Assembly: GCA_054601695.1 (NCBI GenBank)
Contig: BAAHQB010000016.1
Coordinates: forward strand, 1,240,001-1,304,000
DNA: 64,000 bases
DNA from: Amorphochlora amoebiformis
Taxonomy: Eukaryota > Cercozoa > Chlorarachniophyceae
Direction: 5' to 3'
Of the stretch, positions 12,204 through 63,005 are shown piece after piece. Position 1 is the stretch's first letter. Every line of letters starts with the position of its first letter. Made by a program: the position numbers and the translations under genes. A model generated the notes under the pieces. That model was not told the DNA's origin and ran no database searches. It was given only the letters and a program-made list of their open reading frames with translations.

Positions 12204-12795
12204 AATGTATATGCATTAAAGTATCTATAAATGTATTTACATATTAACATATATGTATGTACACGCATATAAATATGCGTACTATATGTATACACAAATA
12301 CATTTTTATCGTATAATATATACATATATACATATATATATCTATATATATATATTGTAATTTTATATATGTTTATATATATTACACATATACATGTGCA
12401 TGTATTATAAACATGTGTGTATAATATCTTATACATGTGCGTGTATTATAAATATGTGTGTATAATATCTTATCACATATGTAAATACATATGTATGTAA
12501 TACATACATATATATAGATATGTATATATACATTAACAACATACATATGTATTATACATATATATATATATAGAGTTATACGCAATTATATGATCACAGT
12601 CGCATGCGATCGACACCTATGCGAAGACCGCCTGCAAGCACCTCGGATCCGAAGCAAGTCAGCGAGTTTGTCGATCTGGAGGGTGATCATAATAGATTCC
12701 GAGTGACAGATGGTTCCGGATCCATGGCCGGACCGGCAGGGGGGGAGATGCCCGGACTGCACAACCCTGTACACACAGTAGATTTGCCTCGATGA
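6039..12795 (+). CDS. DHHC-type palmitoyltransferase-like protein with a cysteine-depleted zinc domain
   Basis: Twelve exons join in phase: 6039-6214, 6311-6468, 6572-6699, 6842-6865, 6974-7013, 7089-7134, 8148-8191, 8306-8391, 10210-10314, 10465-10503, 11476-11570 and 12600-12795. They give 378 residues. The order fits the family: [17 protein letters not shown] leads into TM1-TM2, then TTNPGAVPK, the cysteine-rich domain, [12 protein letters not shown] (exon 5), [11 protein letters not shown] and TM3. TM4 ([19 protein letters not shown]) follows, then [10 protein letters not shown] and a cytosolic tail with an RRP-rich segment. DHHC enzymes S-acylate proteins at endomembranes through the DHHC cysteine, which is kept. 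Several canonical zinc ligands are not: CRRS for CxxC, HYD for HHC, RRN where a Cys is usual, and NNS for NNC. Exon 4 is only 24 bases. The first ATG is uncertain (5907, 5928 or 6039). Confidence 0.82.
7135..8147. repeat. DHHC intron 6: (TA)n with (TG)n
   Basis: This 1-kb intron is (TA)n from about 7205 to 7640, then TATG/TGTG variants to about 8090. It ends in the acceptor ACCACCAG before the exon encoding [14 protein letters not shown]. No coding signal was seen within it. Confidence 0.7.
8392..10209. repeat. DHHC intron 8: (TA)n/(TG)n with a unique island
   Basis: This is a 1.8-kb intron. From 8410 to 9600 it is TATA, TATG and TGTG tracts. From about 9600 to 9830 there is an ordinary-composition island without a convincing exon, and from 9830 to 10190 (TA)n again. 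The flanking exons join in phase 0 (IHAK to LMESLLFG). Confidence 0.65.
10504..11475. repeat. DHHC intron 10: (TA)n with a CACGTG island
   Basis: This intron lies between the exons ending LRE (10503) and starting VMGD (11476). Most of it is (TA)n. A unique island at about 10730-10980 contains the CACGTG cluster listed separately. Confidence 0.65.
10834..10901. promoter_or_regulatory. Cluster of CACGTG / GTCACGTGAC palindromes
   Basis: About 70 bases hold four CACGTG cores and related half-sites (GGTCACGTGG, GTCACGTGAC, ACACGTGAC, and GTCACGTGAT after ATCACGTTAT). CACGTG is the G-box/E-box bound by bHLH and bZIP factors in many eukaryotes. It lies in an intron of the DHHC gene. A regulatory role is inference only. 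Confidence 0.4.
11571..12599. repeat. DHHC last intron: (TA)n
   Basis: This 1.03-kb intron is almost pure (TA)n with ATACAT and GTATAT variants. Its donor is GTCTAT, a non-consensus GTC form, and its acceptor is TGATCACAG. Phase 2 continuity across it (codon CG/T) supports the model. Confidence 0.65.
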
Positions 12796-13506
12796 CACAT
12801 GCAAGCTTCAAATTACGCAATACGCAATCATCTAGATCATAAACAAGACTAGAAGAAACACTGTTCGAGATTCCAAGTGACTAGATCTAGTAGCTAGAGT
12901 CGTAGATTCAGTCGACTAGTTAATTAATATATATTATATTATATAATTATATAATGTCCACTGTGGTCCTACAATTGTTTTCACTATCTAGACTATGAGT
13001 CTATGCTAGTATGACTAGTAGTATGATTACTAAGCTCTAGAAGCTAGCTAGCACTAGTAGCAGGCCTGATACCATATCTAGTATATATCACAGTTTAACG
13101 GCATAGGTAGCTACGTTTGGTATCTATACTAGATCGATGTATTTAGATCTAGTAGATCTACATATACCCTAGATACCGTACGGTCTAGAGTCTGAGACTC
13201 TAGACGGTATAGTCTACGTCTAGTACTAGTACGTACGTATACGTACTAGTATACTCTGGGTACTCTAGATACTGTCATCCAATATTAATCTCTAGAATTT
13301 AGATAATATTTAGAATATTCTAGATGTCGTATATTAACTTGATATATACTTAAGGACTCTAGATACGGTGTATTTTCTAGATTTTTGAAACTTCACACTT
13401 AGAATTCGCTGCGAGACTAGGAACATTTAATGTACATAGCTAGACTAATACTTCGACAATGATAACTTTACGATGATGATGCCATTGCGGCGAGGGTTGC
13501 GTTGAA
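12796..13506. other. Convergent 3' spacer rich in CTAG
   Basis: This spacer lies between the DHHC stop (12795) and the zinc-finger stop (13507) on opposite strands. It is packed with CTAG: TCTAGA, ACTAGT, GCTAGC, GATCTAGTAGATC and long palindromic runs around 13150-13260. It is free of (TA)n apart from a short patch near 12930. No gene was found. Confidence 0.6.
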
Positions 13507-13684
13507 TCAGGAGCCAGAATATAACCTAGTGATATCAAGATCACTTCATGCCCGGAGTGTAGGGATAGGCTTTAAATCTTATATATTTATATATACCAAT
13601 ACATACATATATATATATATATACATATAAATACTTATGTATTATATATATATATATATATATATAAATGTGTACATATATATA

Positions 13685-13723
<39 letters not shown>

Positions 13724-13777
13724 TACATATATACACATATATATACATATATATATATATACATATATTACACACAC

Positions 13778-13811
<34 letters not shown>

Positions 13812-13830
13812 TATATATAATATATATATG

Positions 13831-13865
<35 letters not shown>

Positions 13866-14040
13866 CATAAAACACATATTCAATCTTACCGGGCAGGGAC
13901 AGTCTGGTTGACCCTTTGTACACCTGATAATAAATATGTATAAATGAGTTTGTAAACATTTTATTACGCATTTGTAAATTACTTATGAATATATATATAT
14001 TTATGTACATATAATATATATATTTATACTGAAGAGGTAT

Positions 14041-14077
<37 letters not shown>

Positions 14078-14729
14078 GTATATATGTACTAGTTCAAAAT
14101 TCATTTGAATTTTTTTACCATACTGTGGTCCACACATCCTTGATCGATGATGCATGAGCAACTGCTCGCTGTTTTGAAACCTAAAACCACATTGCGAGTT
14201 AAAAATTAGACCTTATAAATCCAATCAGGGTAATCATATATTTATGTATGTAATTATATATTCGTATACATATATTTTATTTTACACATATATACATACA
14301 TAAGTATATAATATATATATATATATATTAATGTATATGTATATAAATGTATATGATACAATGGAGGAGGAGAGGAGGTTTGGTGAAGTTAAATGAGATT
14401 AAAGTTATGGTTAGGTTAGGGTTAGGATTAGGGTTAGCACTAGGTTAACGTTGCATTGGGGGTTGGTTAGGGTTAGGATAAATGTTGAGGGTTAGGGGGT
14501 GGTTATGTTTAGGATTAGGTTCGAGGGTTAGGGTTAGGGATCTAACCCTAGCCGTAACCCTAACATAACCCTAAGCCTAACCCTTAACTCAAAAATCTTG
14601 TCCTAACCTAACCCTAGACCTAACCTAATCTAACCTTAGCCTAACCCTAACCCTAATAGGAGGGTGCGACGGAGATAGAAAGGAAGACATCGAGTGAGAG
14701 ATTTCATACATATGCATACCAATACATAC

Positions 14730-14776
<47 letters not shown>

Positions 14777-15420
14777 CTCTGCTTGACACTGAGGACAGCG
14801 GAAGGGCGCACGACGGCCACGTGTCGGGACACGTGCTGTAGGCCGAGCAACCGGAGTCGCGGTCGGGAAGACTGATTATCACAGACATTTACGCATGTAC
14901 ATTTGAATATATAAAATTTATATTTATACATTTATATGCATATGTTTATATATATATATATATTTACAATATATATAATATATATATATATATATTTATT
15001 ATATAAATATTATGTATGTACATATTAATATACATATGTCAGTTTAGTAATCACCCTTGTTCCCCACTGCGGCAGCTGTTGGTATTCCCATTCCGGGGAT
15101 GCCTAATATACATATTGAAGCATATATAAACATGTATTATCAAAAAATACATATAATATATTATGTATATACTATATACATTTATATTTATCATACATAT
15201 ATTATTACATATTTATATATTTTGTACATTATAACACATTTATATGCTTTATTTATGTAATATAAAAAATGACAGTTATATAAGCACAGTGTGTGTGTGT
15301 GTGTGTGTGTGTATAAATAGATACATGCATACATATTACAAGGAAATAATGTGTATGTAAATATATATATATATATATATATATTATGTATAATAATATA
15401 TATTTTTATATACATATATG

Positions 15421-15479
<59 letters not shown>

Positions 15480-16379
15480 GTATATATAAATGTGTATATA
15501 TAATATATATATTATATATGTATGTACATACATGTGTAGGTCGACATGTAAATGTGTATTAAAATACTTGTTATTAGAATGAGATGAGGAGATATGTCTC
15601 AATAGTTGCTGGAATTAGCGTATTTATATAAATACGTATCGACATGCATAGGTGTATTTTAAATACATGAGGCGATAGGTCATTTGTTGTGAAACTAGCG
15701 CGGTATATCTACCATTTTTCTTCTTCTTAGATACGTTAAAAAAACACATACTTTTGGCGTAAATGAGAGTGGTCGCGCTTGCAGCGGCAGCTGGGTAGTA
15801 GTGTTGAAACGCTTTGCGCTTGGGGTTGGGGGGCAGGGCAAGAGCGACTCCGGAGTGATTGATCTCCTGGTGCACACAACCAAACGTAAGAAATTAGGAA
15901 TCAAAAAATGAAAACACAAATTAGCATGATTGAAGGAAAGTGCACGAACAATGGAATAGAATGTTCTACACAAGAACCGAAAGAGAGACAACTACCGCAA
16001 CAGCCGCCTTCCTCTTCACCCCAGCTCTTCTTTCCCCTTCTACTCCTGTAGAGACTCTGTGTCCTCCTTGTGCCCCAGTCCCCGCCCCAATCTCCGCCTT
16101 TACCCGTGCCAGCGGCGTCGCAGTTGACAAAAGCGATGGTTCAAGTGCTTCGCTTGTATGCGCGCGGAGCGCGGTGGGATACTCCGTGGGCTTGGGGACG
16201 AGATCTCCGTGGTTGTGAACAAGCGCAGCGAGGATACCTTTCGCGGTGTGTGTGGGGGGGTGGAGGTAAAGGCTGATACTGGGATTCTTGGTTGAGGCCA
16301 GGTGTTCCGGGTCGAATCGGTTCAGGATGGAGATGGCTTTCTGCTCGATTGCTGACAGAATGGGTTTCTTGGTTGTCAT
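13507..16379 (-). CDS. C2HC-type zinc-finger protein
   Basis: Seven exons join in phase: 16379-15996, 15866-15752, 15102-15055, 14871-14778, 14180-14119, 13923-13890 and 13525-13507. They give about 251 residues, ending LYSGS before TGA. The N-terminal 128 residues are low-homology and Pro/Ala/Arg-rich. The middle includes [20 protein letters not shown], and a basic stretch (TRGRRAPF) follows. The finger starts [14 protein letters not shown] and continues [10 protein letters not shown], matching C-x2-C-x3-F-x5-L-x2-H with a fourth ligand Cys. The finger is split by a 597-base intron, and the codon at that junction reads correctly only in this frame. It is probably a nuclear nucleic-acid-binding protein, but the target is unknown. 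The start ATG at 16379 follows an in-frame open stretch that may be an upstream exon, so the N-terminus is uncertain. The gene is convergent with DHHC and divergent from the FKBP/TPR gene. Confidence 0.68.
14181..14777. repeat. Intron holding an inverted pair of telomere-like arrays
   Basis: From about 14395 to 14540 the plus strand reads degenerate TTAGGG repeats. From about 14545 to 14660 it switches to CCCTAA repeats, so the two arrays are inverted about a point near 14541. The flanks are (TA)n. The whole element lies in the intron that splits the zinc finger. Confidence 0.75.
15103..15751. repeat. Zinc-finger gene intron of (TA)n and (GT)n
   Basis: This is a 649-base intron. It contains (GT)n at 15290-15312, (TA)n at 15360-15520, and an ordinary patch near 15540-15740 just upstream of the exon at 15752. 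No exon was recognised inside. Confidence 0.6.
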
Positions 16380-16973
16380 TTCGCCTTCTGAATAGCCCTG
16401 AATCAACGGAAGAGAGATTAGGGTGGGGCGGAGACTTTCCAGGGTAAGAAGGGGATTTCAGTGCCGCGTTTCCGCGTGCCCACGAATGAGAGACATGGAC
16501 CAAAAATGTGGTTTCTAATTGTTTCACACCAGAAAAATATCATATAAGTGTGAAAGAGGTGAAATATTTCACACCGAAAGAATATTAGGATGGTTAGAAA
16601 TGGGGAAGGAGGAGGCTGACACCCGTCGGGAGAGGACGACTCTGTGTGAAGTGCGCCTTTCGGGGTTTCAGGAAGGCGGTTTTTGAAATTTGAATGTGAA
16701 AGAATTGTTCGGTGGGTATTAGTTTAGATGGATTTGCCTAATCTAAATCCCCAGTCATTCCCCGACGAATTATTAACGGAAATTATGCCGTTGGTATCCA
16801 CATTCCCCCGGGTGCTAACCGCTACTGTCACTCATGACCATCGAGAGTGACATCGAGCCATGGCGGTTCCCGGCTTTCGAAGGGACTCCCGATGGCCTGT
16901 ATCGTAGCCTTCACTTGATAGTTTGACTATCATTTCAATCAGTAAGGTCGAGACTCAACGATTACAAGCCGTC
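16380..16973. promoter_or_regulatory. Divergent 5' region of the zinc-finger and FKBP/TPR genes
   Basis: This is mixed-composition sequence without simple repeats, between two genes read outward. It should hold both promoters and leaders. The minus strand contains open stretches that look coding, for example 16727-16815 and 16832-16917, so the zinc-finger gene may have extra 5' exons here. I could not build a continuous frame through them. Confidence 0.4.
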
Positions 16974-53927
<36,954 letters not shown>

Positions 53928-54102
53928 GGTATTCCGCACACCTTAGCATATCTAGAAATACATTTTTTGTACATGGTTTGTTTTCAGTGAATTTCTCATA
54001 AATTCATTGTAAATACGTATTCATATTTATATTTTTATGTAATTATTTATTTTCAGACTTTTATATACATATATATATATTTATTTTTATATATACATAT
54101 AG

Positions 54103-54164
<62 letters not shown>

Positions 54165-55441
54165 CACATGTACACTGGCATCATGGTCAAGATGTAATGA
54201 CAAGACTGATGTATACATATACATAGACTTTAGACTTACATAACGGTTAGGGAGGATCTTCGAACTTAGCGTGATGATAAATATAATTCTCGATCTAGTT
54301 AATCATGCCTTTAGAGTTCATAAGCGCACACTTGGATTATGATCATTGAGAATCCTTGTTGAGTCGTGGGAACTATAAACATACTGCACTTGATAACTAG
54401 CTAGACTCTAGAGAGTAGACATATATACATATACAGAACTTAGTGACTTCGCTAGTTCGTTGTTATATGATCTAGATGATCGATTCGGGGTGCTCTAGAT
54501 CCGTTGCGAGATCTACTAGATCTAGCATATTTTAGACATCTAGCTAGATATCGACGATACAAGTATCGTACGGTCTAACATTAACTAGATTAACTAGATT
54601 AACTAGATTAATGACCACTAGAGACCAGTTGATGTAATTATACCTAGTATACACACCGCTAGCTAGGCTAGATAAACCTGACACATCTAGTACATACTAG
54701 ATCACACTAGCACAGTAAAAAAATCTAGAAATATTTATACACGTTATTTTTATTTTTATATTTTATAATTATATATGTGTACCTAGGAGTACGTACATAT
54801 CGTATTTTCATATAATATATATATACTAGATATATATGTATATATATATGTGTTTACTAGATATATATTATATGATATATATTTATAAATATATGCAATA
54901 TATCTAGATATATATATATATATAATATCTAGAATATACATATATACTTTTTCAAGAGTGGTATGGACGCCGCATTATTTTTATTCGGGTAAAGTTTGAC
55001 ATGTAGACGATCGACGATATTAGGACATTTCGATCTAGAGATTTGGTCCTAGCCTGGTCCACCGCAGGCTATACCTTGCGTGGGACTACTCACCGACACA
55101 GCATTAGTCACCGTTGTTATCCGTAACAGACGTGCTGAGGGCCCGCGCAGCTTGACTCGAAGGTGTGTTGTGTGATATATGGACAATGTACAAATAAAGC
55201 TAGATGATGCTATTCCGGTTAAAGATGTGATGCTATCACCTGGAGACAGCGAAGGAGGAATAGATGTTTGAGCGATTCAAATTTACAGCAGTGGGGAAAT
55301 ATTTCGGACGATTTGTCAGACAGTTTATTAATCCCACGCGCTGAATTCCTAAAAAAACAAACTGTCGTCATGAAAGGGTAGACTTATCAAAAGGTTCGTA
55401 ATATATGTATATATATATATATATGTATATATGTATATTAT

Positions 55442-55472
<31 letters not shown>

Positions 55473-55523
55473 ATACATATATAATAAATTAAAATTTTGT
55501 TGATACGGGAACGTAAAACTCCA
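53928..55523. other. Convergent 3' spacer rich in CTAG
   Basis: This spacer lies between the FKBP/TPR stop and the HMG-box stop. (TA)n occurs at 54065-54160 and 55400-55480. Between 54230 and 54960 CTAG is very frequent, including three tandem ATTAACTAG units at 54580-54610 and GCTAGCTAGGCTAG. 55000-55390 is ordinary sequence without a recognised exon. Confidence 0.55.
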
Positions 55524-57930
55524 CTAGACCTTGAAAAACATGCTCTCGATCCCCGGAAGTGCGTTAAATCCAGGCGCTTTCATGTTGTCGAGGAAGTTGC
55601 TCTCGCGCAGCCCATCGGACATGTAAAGATCCCCACCATCTTGGAAGGGGTTGAGAAGCTTGCGATCGTTAAGGCTTTTGTCAGTGAATATTCCAGCCTC
55701 AAAGGAGCTAGAGAGCGGGATGTTTTCGCAGCTTAAGCTACTCCTGATTCTCGATTCGCTTCTCAGGTGTAAAGAAAGAGCGTCATCCAGCCATTTTTCG
55801 GTCTTGACAGTTGGTTTCTCTGAGGGGGGGAAACTCAGGGCGTTCGAGATCTGCTGTCCCAGCTTAGACTTGCCTTCTAGGAGATCAGTCTACATAGTGG
55901 GAAAATCATCAGTTTCGCATCGCTTGCTTCCCTACCCGAATACCCAAAGGATCATCGCCCCAATGCTAAACTATGATTACCGCTGGGGTTAAGTTCTTGG
56001 ATTCCAACGAAGAGGCAAATGTATCCAGAGAGCGTAGAGGTGCGGGCATTGCACCCCTCTTAGAATTTAATGCCGCATCAAAACTGAAGCATCTGAGATA
56101 TTCGTCGGTCAGTAAACAACTGAACGACGTCTCTCTCAAGAGACATGATACCTTCGTGCCTTTGTTTTGCGATCCGAAGAAGGTACGCTTGGAACACGGC
56201 TGTCAGCGCCCAGTTCGTACATCTTCTGCAGATATTCCTTAAGCTCGCGCTCGTAGCGACATTTGTCTTGCTCAGCGAGATTCTGGAAAGCCTTTCGCTC
56301 CTGTTTGGATAATGCCTTCCACTTTTTACCAATAATGCGCGCAACAGTCTCGTTGTGAAGCACACGGTCGTCCATGGGAATCTGCCAGGTAGATATTTTT
56401 TAGGATAACGAATCAACAACAGGCTTGCAGCTACCTTATCACACAACTTGTCACGAATGGAGAGCTGGAAGTAGTTGTACCCAGTCTTGGGACGTTTAGG
56501 CTTCTTGAGTTTCCTAGGAAAAGGTAGATTGCGTCATGTCAAGTCATGTGAGGTGTGAAGTCAAATAAGAGAAGGAAAATAATAGCCGTTCGGGTGTTCT
56601 TTGCATCCCCCGGGCCCACACGGTACATATTCTCTCACCTGTGATTGATGTCGAACTTCCTACGTTTAGAACGGGATTTGAAAATGGGGGGAGGGTCCAA
56701 TATTCCCATCCTAGGCTTCATATCTTCATTGAGCATGGCCGACTTAGGGCTGCTCTCCTTGAGGGGATTCGGCTTGTCTTCATACGAAGTTTCAGCTGGT
56801 CCGGGCAGCTCAGCCTCAGCGGCACTACGTTTCTTTGCCTTGATAGAAGGTTCCACCTTTACGGCAGCCGGCTGGGCTGCTGTTGGAAGCTTAACGCCAT
56901 CGCTTACCAACAGCACCGGGGTCGAGCCTACACCACCCGCATTCCTCAGCTTCGTGAAGAGATCCTCGGGGATTCCACCGTCAGCAGAAGCCTTGCTTAT
57001 TATCTGGTCAGGCGGTGGATTCTTCCCTTCAGAAGCCCGCATCCACACCAGCTACGCGACAAACCGATATCAGATTCTACACAAACAAGCCTTAAACATG
57101 CAGATTTCACACCTTTCCGGTCGAATTTTCGCGTGCCAGGTACACGATCTCCCCAGTAGACGGGTTTACGGCCTTGGGATTGTGGCATACCAGAAGGTCG
57201 CAAGTGTTTCTGCACGTCTTCACTGGCATGGGCTTGATGAAGGCCTGCGGGGCGGCGTCCTCAAATCCACCGGACTTGTAATTTATCGCATTTCTTATGA
57301 GTTGGGTGAAATCGCCTTAAGAAAATGAATCCAAAAGAATGAGTATGAAAAAGTAGCCGCTTCTCGTTGTTACTCCTTGGGGGTATGGAGACTCCGAGAG
57401 ATGTCACCCGTGACATATAGTGACGTTGCGTTTTGTCACGCATGCATCACCATAATCTCACATCAATAACCCCCTTCGATGGCGGGAACGAAGCGTGACG
57501 GCTCACTGACGGGTGAAAATCAGAGGGTATCTGGCGATACCCACAGGACTGAGCACTAAAGGCGATTAATACCTTGTTATCTCCAACCTGAAACCACATC
57601 GAATACCGTCAAAATTATGGAAACCGTCGCCTAGGGAAGGCCGCCTCGTGATGCTGAGGATTTCCAAAGTAGGCCGGGCAGCGTACGTCGCTCACCTCGC
57701 GAACATCGGCAATCAGAACCTCTATTCGCTCTCTCGCTGGTAAGGCATTGTTCTGCCTTTCGTTCCGATGCTCTGAGGTGCAGTTGAGGTGGGGAAGGGG
57801 GTAAGGATGAAGATTTTACGGACGGGTATGCTGTGATATGCTGACGCGGAATGTCGTTTGATCTCAGGGTGCTGGATAATACGAAGGTTCTACCCACCCT
57901 GGTAAGCACATGCCAGTAGTGGCCCTGCTT
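55524..57930 (-). CDS. HMG-box protein with an N-terminal Cys-containing region
   Basis: The core exons join in phase: 57315-57113, 57051-56639, 56513-56435, 56381-56152, 56083-55981 and 55889-55524 (TAG stop). The HMG box starts KKPKRPKTGYNYFQLSIRDK in exon 56513 and continues MDDRVLHNETVARIIGKKWK, then ERKAFQNLAEQDKCRYEREL in the next exon. The conserved Pro, Tyr/Phe, Trp and basic residues of the L-shaped DNA-binding fold are present. Before it lies a segment with CRNTCDLLVCHNPKAVNP and a Pro/Ala/Lys-rich linker with a basic cluster (KSRSKRRKF), a likely nuclear signal. A 156-residue Ser-rich tail follows. Two upstream exons are probable: 57930-57898 (KQGHYWHVLTR) and 57770-57696 (NALPARERIEVLIADVRE). 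The sequence 57316-57695 must contain unresolved exons linking them. It is probably a chromatin or transcription factor with unknown targets. Confidence 0.75.
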
Positions 57931-59832
<1,902 letters not shown>

Positions 59833-59873
59833 GTGACCGCCACCCTCAAGGACATCATTATTGGATTACAAAC
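59833..59873 (+). CDS. Isolated candidate exon
   Basis: After the acceptor ATACCTCCAG, 41 bases encode VTATLKDIIIGLQ and end at a donor GTAATA. The frame is amphipathic and protein-like, but no partner exon was found on this strand. The minus strand of the same bases is also open (MMSLRVAVTWRYNDIQ). Low confidence. Confidence 0.25.
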
Positions 59874-60493
59874 GTAATAAGGGTTTCTGGTTTTATATAC
59901 GCAATGTGAGGGAACTAGGGTTAGCTTAAGGTAGGGATTGGTAGGGATCTGCAAGATACACGGTAACGATGAGGGTTCGGAGTGGGGGGTGATGTGTTAT
60001 AATATCCCAAGAATGACACTATGAATCAGATATACGGGCTCAGAGTTCAAGGTTTTGGTTCGATTTATAGCTGGAATGGACAAGGATACCTAGCATGACC
60101 TCTTGCACGTGACTCGTTAGCATCATCACGATATACATGTGTACTGTATCGATCGTATTATCGGATTAAATGTTAGATCATTAGTAGTATATGTAGAAAG
60201 ATTCACGGGACTTATTCTAGTTATTAGATTCTTTCAACGGTTATCGTAATACCAGCAATACTGTATGCTTTCATTTGATCTAGTTGATGTGTGAAAACTA
60301 GATGTACGATTCTGATCATAATGACTCTAGTGACTGGTCTTAGTATGAGATTGTTGGCTGGATCTATAATTATAATGAGCCGATTGCTCAGCTTTTTTTG
60401 TAATTATAAGTTAATGATCTTTCACGGTCATATCCGTTGTACGAAACAAATCTATGGTCTTGGCGTAGACCTATCCTTCAATGACAAGGTGGC
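59874..60493. other. 3' flank of the transporter gene with CTAG sites
   Basis: This is unique sequence with several CTAG sites (60225, 60279, 60299 and 60327 region) and AT-rich surroundings, just downstream of the minus-strand stop at 60494. No gene was recognised. Confidence 0.4.
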
Positions 60494-60663
60494 CTAGATT
60501 TTGGAGTCGTCGACGCCTGACATGCGCACGTGTGCCACCTCCCTGAAATATTTTAAAAGTATATATATATGTATATATATATATGTGTATATAAATGTAT
60601 TATATTTTATTCTATCAGTATGTATGGGCTTGCGATATGCATTATTGCATTTATATACAGTAT

Positions 60664-60700
<37 letters not shown>

Positions 60701-60885
60701 GTACATATATAACGTTGTACCATATATAGTATGAATATATATATATATATAATGTAATATTTTTATTTTCATGGGTTTTATATATACAGCTGTATGTTAT
60801 GTTTTTGTAAACACTATCTATCTATATTTATATATACATAATAACAGTAATAATACTTAATATATATATATATATATGTTTCTGA

Positions 60886-60921
<36 letters not shown>

Positions 60922-60963
60922 GTTTCTGAATATGAATTATTGCATATATATGCCAGTATTTAC

Positions 60964-60995
<32 letters not shown>

Positions 60996-61007
60996 TTATG
61001 TCATATA

Positions 61008-61040
<33 letters not shown>

Positions 61041-61087
61041 AATATATATATGCATGTATATACATACATGCATATCTACATATATAT

Positions 61088-61129
<42 letters not shown>

Positions 61130-61316
61130 GCCATTTAATATACACATATATACTCTAGTTCTAGGATATTGTAAAGTAGAGCGTAGTATATATATATATA
61201 TATATATTTATTTATATATACGTATATACGTGTATATTAATAAATGTGTGTATTCATGCATACATTTGCCACATCGTACATATATATATATATGCATATA
61301 TATATGTTATATATAC

Positions 61317-61357
<41 letters not shown>

Positions 61358-61555
61358 TGATCTACACATATGCATACGCATATGTATACATCGTATGCCT
61401 CTCTTTCCTAAATATAATGCAAATATATACCTATATATGTACATGTATAATATGTACGAATAATATACTATAAGTATATGTATACGTATACATACACATA
61501 TAAACACACATGTACATATTCATATTTAATACTATAATATCATGCATACACATAT

Positions 61556-61593
<38 letters not shown>

Positions 61594-61647
61594 GTATATA
61601 AATGCTTCTATACATATATACATACATATATATATATATATTATATA

Positions 61648-61687
<40 letters not shown>

Positions 61688-61922
61688 ATGTGTATGTTCA
61701 CACACACACACGTATACATATATGTGTATATACATGTATAGTATATATATATATATACATATACATATATACATATATTTATATATATATATATATACAT
61801 ATAATACCTTTTTGCGATTTTATCGTGCTTTCTTTGATAAAACGGGATAATGTACAACAGAAAACTCGGGATCTAGTAGTGTATACATTAATATATATAT
61901 ATATATATATATAGAATATATA

Positions 61923-61953
<31 letters not shown>

Positions 61954-61999
61954 ATATATTTATGTACGTACATATGTATATAAATATGTATACATATAA

Positions 62000-62034
<35 letters not shown>

Positions 62035-62070
62035 TTAGAATATAAAATATATAAACATAAGAACATATTT

Positions 62071-62104
<34 letters not shown>

Positions 62105-62768
62105 CATTGTACATATACACATGCAATATATATATATACACACACACACATATGTATGTATATATATATATATATGTATATATGTACACACATATAAATA
62201 GATACACATAGGTATACATACATACATATATAAACACGATAATAAATATTCAACGAAATACCTGCGTCTAATTTACCACATACATCACCATTGAATAAAC
62301 ACGTATAAAACACAGATACTTTATACAGATAGATAGATAAAATGGATAAACCGATAGATAGATAGATAGATTGATAGATGGATATGTAGATATTGAAAAT
62401 AGTCTGACCAGACAAATAAGAAGGACAGGGGTGAATTGTGTGGGTCCGAAAGGATTAGGGGATAATCCCGGCCACGCGATGAAACCCAAGAGGCCCTGAG
62501 GTTTTGCATTGTGTAATGTATGCGTTACGTATGATATATATATATATATATGTATGTATGTATGTATGTATATAAATATTAATATATATGTGGAAAATAT
62601 ATATCTATATGAAAAATTTGTGTAAAAATACAATACGTACTTATATGAGCATACTTGTGTACAATATTCACATATATATATATATATATATATAAATACA
62701 CATATATGTATAACATATATGTATATATATATATAAATATCTATATATGTATATATGTATGTATTGTA

Positions 62769-62826
<58 letters not shown>

Positions 62827-62964
62827 TGAACGTATATTATACGCATACATATTTATATATGCTGCTATGCATCAAAATAATTTAAGTATATATATATATA
62901 TCTATGTACATAATGTATATATATATATATATACATATATGCTTTTTATTGTATGTATAATTCA

Positions 62965-63005
<41 letters not shown>

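Noticed and set aside
13437-13525. Alternative longer last exon of the zinc-finger gene ([19 protein letters not shown] and on)
   Set aside because: It requires a frame that loses the C2HC finger in the upstream exons. The finger frame ends at LYSGS.
55497-56242. Plus-strand open frames over the HMG-box gene
   Set aside because: The minus-strand exons join through GT-AG introns and carry a recognisable HMG box. The plus frames are shadows.
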